A stretch of 64,000 bases of DNA, from NCBI GenBank assembly GCA_029959085.1, contig JARWIR010000005.1, forward strand, positions 6,512,501 through 6,576,500, written 5' to 3'. Shown here piece by piece: positions 57,328 through 64,000 of this stretch. The notes under the pieces were generated by a model. The model worked only from the letters and a program-made list of their open reading frames with translations, had not been told where the DNA came from and ran no database searches. Every line of letters starts with the position of its first letter. Position 1 is the stretch's first letter. The stretch comes from Nemophila menziesii (lineage: Eukaryota; Streptophyta; Magnoliopsida; Boraginales; Hydrophyllaceae). A program made the position numbers and the translations under genes.

Positions 57328-58880
57328 AGTAATGACACATACCATCTAAAATTACCATTTAATTGAATGTAAAATTGCAAAGAGACGAGTTTTTTACACG
57401 GCCTTCTCTCTCAAATAAACCTGCCCCTCATACTTCACCTTTGCTTAACCTAAAATCGCCGCCGTCGCCCCTCCTCCACTGCTATTCCCCGGCGACGGGC
57501 GGCAACCCTTCTCTTTGTTAGCTTCTTTCCCTGCAATTTCTTATCCGTATTTCTAGGGTTTTAGTCTTCCATTATTATCTGTTTTTTCACCTCTTTTCCC
57601 CTCCCAAACAGAGAGCCATTTCGCCGCCACCTCCATCGCCTTTCTCCCTTTCTCCTCCGCCGCCGTTTCCTGTTCCTGCCAAGATTAGTTTGGGTGCTCC
57701 TTTCACGTTTTGGGCATTTGGACTGGATCCGTTTGTGTTGGGCTGATCCGTTGGTGGTTGTGCTTAAATCTGGTTTTTGGGCTAGATCGGTGTTTGTGGG
57801 CTATTTTTGGTTCCAGTCGTGCTGTTTAGTTTTAAGCTGTCGTTCTGTTCGCTACACTTTGGGATTTCTGGACCTTTGGTTTGTACATTTTCCCCTCTGT
57901 CTTCCCATTTTGTTACAGGTGGTGATTCACTTTGGTACGGGGTTTTCAGATTAGTGAAGATGGAAAATAGTAGTTTTGGGTGTTTGCCGTTCATTCGGAA
58001 CTATCTTTTTTCGTATTTTTCTGGTTTGATTTTCCTAACTTGTGGCTATGTGGGAATTCAGAAAAAGTGTTGTGTGGTTTGGGTTGCTAATGTTTGTTGC
58101 AGGCTGTCAGTTTTATTTGTTTGTGGCAGAATCGACTTGGTGTATTCTTGGCGTGGAAGTGAACATAAAAGGTGTTTGCCGTTCACCTTTTATTCAAGTT
58201 CTTCTATTTTAGTTGTTACATTAAGAAGTTGGCTACCCCGTATCTTCAGTTGGCAGTTTTTGTTTGGGACTTGCTGGGAGTTTTTATTGTTATGGATCTT
58301 TCCTTTTCGTTTAGGCGTGTTTTGTTCTCTCTTTTTTGTTTTCCGTATAATTCCCCCTTTCCATCTCCTCCCTTTTCACTCTTTACTGTGGTGCTTTTTC
58401 CACCTGTGGCGGTGGTGCAATCTCCTTAGTATGGTTGATTGCCTAATTGGATATTCACCTACTTTGCGGCATTTTGCCGGTTTGTCGATTGCGTTGTGTT
58501 TGGATGGTTGGTCGGTCTTGCAACTTCTTGGTCCTTACTGGATGATTGGAAAGAGGTTTGGAATTTGTCTGATAGCAAATGTGGTAGAATGTTTTTATGC
58601 TTGGCGAGTGTTTGGTTTGTTTTCCATGTTTTCTAATTGTTTTAGTTTGTATCGTTCTTTCTGGGATTGGTTTGACAATCCGTGTATTAAGTAATCTTTT
58701 TTAATCTATATCAATTTGAACAAAAAAAAATACCACTTAATTATCACCTATGATGTGACACGAATTAGTTGATAATAAATTATTAACAAAATTAAAAAAA
58801 AAAATTAACGATTTATATTCAATCAATTCATGCCATGTCAATGGTAGTATATTTAAATTGTATAATTTTAAATCATTACT
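57328..58880. mobile_element. 175-bp-family MITE split by a retroelement
   Basis: Left part 57328-57364 (AGTAATGACACATACCATCT) and right part 58731-58880 (ending AAATCATTACT). Without the retroelement and one 12-bp duplication the length is 175 bp, the same as the copy at 18562-18736, and the motifs TGATGTGACACGAATT and GCCATGTCA correspond. Confidence 0.75.
57365..58730 (+). mobile_element. Unclassified 1.37-kb non-LTR retroelement or retroposed RNA
   Basis: Bounded by TACCATTTAATT (57353-57364) and TACCACTTAATT (58731-58742), 11 of 12 matching, and ending in a nine-base A-tail. The first about 300 bases look like a plant 5' UTR (CT-rich, CGCCGCCGTCGCC, CTAGGGTTTTAG). The rest is T/G-rich. 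A 295-codon frame at 57807-58694 gives a hydrophobic F/L/W/C-rich translation with no domain, as expected of T-rich non-coding DNA. No endonuclease, RT or RNase H is seen. It may be a non-autonomous element moved by LINE enzymes or a retroposed long RNA. Confidence 0.75.
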
Positions 58881-59263
58881 CTTTTATTTTTAACTTAGTC
58901 GATTACTACTATAAAAGAAATTCAGACAATTTACATTTTGGGTAATATTTTTATTCTATATTGGATGGTCTAATATTAATCTCATAACTTTTAAATTATA
59001 TTGATAAAAAATACATTATTAGATTAATTAGATAGTTATTATAATTAATTTTTATATAACATAAATATGAATATGTAAAATTAGTATTGAACCATTTGAT
59101 ATTAGATATTAGATAAAAGTATTTTCATTTACATTGAAGTGATTGTTTTCATGTAATTTGTTATCATTTAAACTTAAAGTGAAAAAATAGAAACTCCTTG
59201 AAAAAATTGAAACTTTAAATTTGTCTTTTCTCTATAAGTGCTTATATCTAAATTGACTTATTC

Positions 59264-59381
59264 AACTAGTTGGGGTTAGTTCAACATGCCAGAATCTTGG
59301 TTACTCTTCTAGGCGGTACAGGTTCAAACGATGTCAATAACACCGAATCCAAAAAATGGCTCTCTCATATAACAAAAAAAG
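59264..59381 (+). mobile_element. SINE, about 118 bp
   Basis: Reads GGGGTTAGTTCAACATGCC (A-box-like), then ACAGGTTCAAACG (B-box-like), and ends AACAAAAAAAG. Flanking duplications AAATTGACTTATTC (59250-59263) and AAATTAACTTATTC (59382-59395) differ at one base. Confidence 0.85.
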
Positions 59382-59395
59382 AAATTAACTTATTC

Positions 59396-59711
59396 TATGG
59401 AATGTAAAGTTTGATTTGTAAGTCCAATAGCTTTTTAATTATTTGTCATAATTGAGAGTCAAACATTTATCTTTTATAAAAAATTAACCTATGAAAACAG
59501 TTTTACTTCAACAGCTTTGCAACTTCAACTTACCACTTTTAACAAATACTATATTCTAATTGTATTTTAATTAATTAATTCATTTTTTAAATTTTCACAA
59601 TTTTTTTTAATTTTAAATTTGGTATGTAAATATTTGAAATAAAAAATAAAATATTAATATTTAAATTATAACCTTTTAAAAATGAAGTATAAAAACTATT
59701 TATAAATCATG
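59396..59711. other. Gene-free AT-rich DNA
   Basis: No feature recognised between the SINE and the copia element. Confidence 0.6.
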
Positions 59712-60249
59712 ATGGTTGTTATAAACTAAATTATTAGTGGCTATTATTATTATAGAGTAGTGGGGTAGTGTAACATTCACATTTATCCCTTGTAACAACC
59801 TACTTATTATGTAATTAGTAGGGTAGTTGGATAGTCTTATATTGCCTATATAAAGGGTTTTGCACTCCCTCAAAGGAGATTGAAATCCATATAATAATAT
59901 GCTTTTCTTATCTCCATATAGTTTCTCATCAACTATCTTCATTTACATATTGTTTTAACACGTTATCAGCACGAGTTCTAACCGAACATGTAAAATGTTT
60001 TCTTATGATTATTATTATATGTAATGTTGATATTCTAATCTTTTATATCTTTTTGAAAAATAATATCTCTATATTACACCGCTTGTATCCGGCAAGAAAA
60101 TAATGATAGATTAATTGCTGATGTTATCTTTTGGATTATATTATACTTATATAAATCCAATTGAATCGAATTTCGCGATTAATAAAAGGATGAACAATCC
60201 AAAAACCTTTATTCTTTGACATGATCGTCTAGATCATCCGGGAACAATA

Positions 60250-62460
60250 ATGATGAGAAATATAATTGTGTATACACAGGGTCATCCATTAAAGAACCAA
60301 ACAGTTCTTTTACCAAATGATTATTCATGTGTTGCATGTGCACAAGGAAAACTAATCATCCGATCATCACCAACTAAAGTCGATATTGAATCTCCAGCAT
60401 TTTTGGATAGAATTCAAGGAGATATATGTGGTCCTATCACCCCACCATGTGGACCATTTCAATACTTTATGGTGTTAATAGATGCATCAACTCATTGGTC
60501 TTATGTCTCCTTATTATCCACATGGAATGTGGCATTTGCAAAATTACTTGCACAAATTATACGACTACGAGCTCAATTTCTGGATTATAATATCAAGAAA
60601 ATAAGACTTGATAATGCCAGAGAATTCACATCCCAAAATATAATGAATACTGCATGTCAATTGAAATTGAGGTTGAGCATATTGTGGCTCACACACATAC
60701 ACAAAATGGTTTCGCTGAATCTTTAATCAAACGCATACAACTAATCGCTAGACCATTACTCATGCAAACTAAGTTGCCAAGTTCAGCTTGGGGTCATGCA
60801 ATATTACATGCGACAGCATTAATTCGAATAAGAACAACAACTTATCATAAATATTCTCCATTGCAATTAGTGTTTGGTCAAGAATCAAATATATCCCATT
60901 TAAGAATTTTTGGTTGCGGAGTATATGTCGCAATTGCTCCACCATATCGCACCAAAATAAGACCACAAAGACGATTGAGAATTTATGTTGGCTATAAATC
61001 TACATAGATTATTGAATATCTTGAGCCTTTGACCGGAGATCTTTTTACAACACGTTTTGCTGATAGTCAATTCGATGAATCAATATTCCCAACATTAAGG
61101 GGGAGAGGAACATAAGCATGGAAAACAATAAATTTCTTGGAAAGCATCAATATCTCATTTTGATCCTCGCACAAATCAATCTGAAAAAGAAGTTCAAAAG
61201 ATCATTCATTTACAAAGGGTTGCGAATCAATTACCAGATGCATTCATTGATACACGGAAAGTGACTAAGTCACACATACCAGTTAAAAATAATCCCGCTC
61301 GAATAAATATTTTAAACAAGTAACCCGCTAATGAGTCGATCACACACCAACAACGTGGATACCAATCGGTTCCAAAGATAAGAATCCAAGAAAAAAAAGG
61401 GAGCTAAACAATCAAGTTGGAAATATAATGATCTTAGATAATACTGTAGAAAATACAACACCTAATATAGGTGAAAAGGAAACTTCAACGGAATCTCAGG
61501 TATCTAATCATGAATTAAACAATGAAATTGTTGAAAACGAAGAGATCTCAATCAATTATGTTTCTACAGGAATTATATGGAATCGAGATCAAGCCCTAGT
61601 TAACAACATACTTGCATATGTAGTAGCTACTAATTTAATGATTGAAAGTGAGGAACTTGAACCAAAGTCCGTTCGAGATTGTCGACATAGAAATGAATGG
61701 CCAAAATGGAAAGACGCTATACAAGTTGAATTAAATTTACTTGCCAAATGTGAAGTATTTGGACATGTAGATCCAACACCTGAAAATATTAAACATGTTG
61801 GCTACAAGTGGGTATTTGTGCGAAAAAGAAATGAAAAAAAAAATGAAATTTTGCGATATAAGGCACGACTTGTTGCACAAGGTTCTCCCAAAGACATGGG
61901 ATTGATTATGAGGAGACATATTCTCCAATGGTGGATGCAATCACTTTCAGGTTTCTAATCAGCTTGGCAATTTCTGAAGGACTTCAAATGCGTCTAATGT
62001 ATGTGGTAACTAATTACCTGGAAGTCCCAGAAAGACTAAAATTACCAGAAGCATGCAACTTGAATTCCAAGGAAAAATATTCAATCACGTTACAAAGATC
62101 TTTGTATGGTTTAAAACCATCTAGACGAGTATAATCGTCTTAGTACGTAGCTTCTTAAAGAAGGATACACCAACAATCCCATTTGCCCATGTGTTTTTAT
62201 CAAGAAATCAGAAAATGGATTTGTCATTATTGCAGTATATGTTGAAGATTTGAATCTAATTGGAACCCTTGAAGAGCTCACATCAGCAACCACAAAATTG
62301 AGTAAAGAATTTGAGGTGAAAGATCTCAGAAAAACTAAATTTTGTCTTGTCTTACAATTGAACATTTATCAGATGGGATATTTCTCCATCAATCAACATA
62401 TACAGAGAAAATACATAAAAGTTTTAATATTGATAAATGTCATCCATTATATTATCCTAT
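60250..62460 (+). pseudogene. Copia pol remnant (integrase and partial RT)
   Basis: Integrase: CVACAQGKL, GDICGPITPPCGPF, IDASTHWSYV, IRLDNAREFTS, then after a frameshift near 60690 AHTHTQNGFAESLIKRIQ and GCGVYVAIAPP. The RT begins near 61690 with WPKWKDAIQVELN, VGYKWVFVRKRN and YKARLVAQGSP. Later pieces include SLYGLKPS and VYVEDLNLIG, where the usual YVDD is YVED. The frame ends after YFSINQHIQRK; the rest of RT and RNase H is deleted. Gag and protease are absent. Confidence 0.85.
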
Positions 62461-62665
62461 GATCGTTGGTTCACTAGATCTTGACTTGTACAAATGAGGG
62501 GGAGTACGCGTTGCACTCTTTTTCCCTTGACTAGGTTTTATATCATTGGGTTTTACTAGCAAGGTTTTTAATGAGGCAACTACAAATGTGTATCTAAAAT
62601 AATATCCAAGGGGAGTGTTATAAACCAAATTATTAGTGGCTATTTTATTGAGTAGTGGGTAGTGT

Positions 62666-63253
62666 TAGGGATGACAACGAATCGGTTTTTTGCAAAAATA
62701 TCAAAAACCATAACCATAGACGTTTATTTTATTAAAAACCATATCCTAACGGTTTTAACCATCGGTTACACATTTCAAAACCATAACCGCATTATTCGGT
62801 TTCGGTTTTTTAAACGGTCTTGCGGTTTTAATCATAATCAAATGATAATTTAATAAATATATTATTTTTCATAAAATCAAACCACACATAAGAAAAATCT
62901 CCGAGATATATAAAATATTTTGTTGATTTCGAAATAGCTCATAGCCCGGGTTACTTCAAATTACATATTTATTATTTAGTTGGTTAAATCTAGTATTTTG
63001 GATTTTGGTTTTAGAAGTTTAATATATCTAATTTTAACTAGATTATTATAAAATATGAAAATATATATCATAATAATCAGTTTTTGGTTATTCGGTTTTA
63101 TTTTTATCTAAAACCACAACCTAACGGTTTTAACCATCAGTTACACTTTTCAAAACCATAACGTAATGGTTTTAACAACGGTTATATAATTCGGTTTTTA
63201 TCGGTTCGGTTATCATCGGTTTCGGTTTTTAACCGTAACCACTGCCATCCCTT
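62666..63253. mobile_element. hAT-type MITE inside the copia 3' LTR, 588 bp
   Basis: Starts TAGGGATGACAACG and ends CACTGCCATCCCTT, flanked by a perfect 8-bp duplication GGTAGTGT (62658-62665 and 63254-63261). The interior shares blocks such as TAACGGTTTTAACCATC and TTGGTTATTCGGTTTTATTT with the MITE at 22279-22836. Confidence 0.92.
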
Positions 63254-63456
63254 GGTAGTGTAACATTTATATTTATCCCTTGTAACATCCTACTTATTAT
63301 ACAATTAGTAGGATAGTTGGATAGTTTCATATTGCCTATATAAAGGGCTTGACCACTCCCTCAAAGGAGATTGAAATTCATATAATAATATACTCTTCTT
63401 ATCTCCATATAGTCTCTCATCAACCATCTTCATTTACATATTGTTTTAATAATGGT

Positions 63457-64000
63457 ATGATTTTTTAATTAATTCAATTATTAGCTTTTACTTTCTTAAA
63501 AAAATCGTAATTAATAATCAAAATATTTTTTTCAATTTATTCAATTATTATTTTTTTTCTTCTTTTCTTAAAAAAAATCTTTTAAACTAAAATATTTACG
63601 TTCACGGTACTAAAATTATGAAAATTTATTCTTATTTTCAAAATTCAAATATAGATAAATTATAGATACAATATATTTAAACTATAAGAAAAAAAGAAAA
63701 AAATAGCAAAATGTATTGGCGATAGATAGATGTAGCTAAAAAAAACTTGTGAATTGGGCACCCTATAATCGGGAGCCTACTGGAGGCTAAAATAGATTTT
63801 TCAACTACCAATTGTAGATTTTTGCTACAATCGGAAGCCTGGACTTAGCCTCAGGAAACAAACATGTATGTAGATTAACTAGTGACATAAGAAACGTCTA
63901 AGTAGATAAAAAAAGTAATCGATTTTAGTATACAATTTTTTTTGACGGCTGAGTTAAATACACAAATACACAAGAAAACAAAAGATCATCTAATTCCTAT
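63457..64000. other. Gene-free AT-rich DNA
   Basis: No gene. A short inverted phrase (GGGAGCCTACTGGAGGCT near 63770, CGGAAGCCTGGACTTAGCCT near 63832) stands out but has no recognised identity. Confidence 0.5.

Larger units (their letters stand above)
59717..63451 (+). mobile_element. Ty1/copia element lacking gag and RNase H
   Basis: LTRs 59717-59960 and 62616-63451 (the latter enlarged by a hAT MITE), beginning TGTTATAAAC and ending TTTTAACA or TTTTAATA. Duplication ATGGT at 59712-59716 and 63452-63456. CGTTATCAGCACGAG at 59961 matches the primer-binding site of a common plant copia lineage. The polypurine tract is CCAAGGGGAG before 62616. Inside, only integrase and part of RT remain. LTR differences show it is older than the 39886-44585 element. 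Confidence 0.93.

Noticed and set aside
57807..58694. 295-codon plus-strand open frame
   Set aside because: Hydrophobic F/L/W/C-rich translation of T-rich DNA, no domain, overlapping alternative frames, and it lies inside an A-tailed retroelement.
1..64000. tRNA, rRNA, CRISPR or operon-like features
   Set aside because: None seen; A- and B-box matches at 34138 and 59270 belong to SINEs with tails and duplications, not to tRNA genes.

Overview
The window is nuclear DNA of a flowering plant, almost certainly a eudicot. Evidence: AT-rich intergenic DNA, genes with canonical GT-AG introns, plant-type arabinogalactan proteins, a CCT-domain regulator, Ty1/copia and LTR elements with plant-type primer-binding sites, plant LINEs with DUF4283/zinc-knuckle ORF1 and an RNase H tail, and many MITEs (Stowaway, hAT, MULE). 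The species cannot be named from the sequence.

Five host genes are supported: an ABHD17-type alpha/beta hydrolase (10086-11846, +, 5 exons), two tandem AGP6/AGP11-like GPI-anchored arabinogalactan proteins (16975-17547 and 23457-23858, +), a CCT-motif regulator (30460-34194, +, 3 exons) and, tail-to-tail with it, a small ubiquitin-like BAG-related protein (34877-35460, -, 2 exons). From memory, the same four gene types lie consecutively in Arabidopsis as AT5G14390, AT5G14380 (AGP6), AT5G14370 and AT5G14360. The island therefore looks like an ancestral microsyntenic block swollen by transposons, with the AGP duplicated.

Layout: 1-1181 has no gene. 1194-7908 is a decayed LINE on the minus strand (LINE-1). 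8163-9881 is a very young Pack-MULE carrying the last exon of an NFD4-like transporter, about 200 bp upstream of the hydrolase start codon. 12198-16560 holds transposon debris and a solo LTR. 16821-23858 holds the two AGP genes, separated by a MITE, a possible Helitron end and a LINE fragment (LINE-3) split by a hAT MITE. 24000-30100 is repeat-rich without genes. 30460-35460 holds the CCT and ubiquitin-like genes.

From 37700 to the end everything recognisable is transposon, much of it nested: a Stowaway in a copia fragment; a Stowaway in a Stowaway; a nearly intact copia (39886-44585) in a LINE RNase H domain (LINE-4); a truncated retroposon in a MITE that lies in a related MITE; a 9-kb LINE (47787-56733, LINE-2) split by an internally deleted LTR element; an unclassified retroelement inside a MITE (57328-58880); and a copia lacking gag (59717-63451) with a hAT MITE in its 3' LTR.

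Most unusual signals: (i) a 35-nt stem-loop with apparent compensatory base changes inside the RNase H coding region of three LINE copies, tandemly duplicated in two of them; (ii) the Pack-MULE with about 393-bp near-identical arms in a gene promoter; (iii) a duplicated, possibly alternative last exon in the CCT gene; (iv) the unclassified retroelement at 57365-58730.
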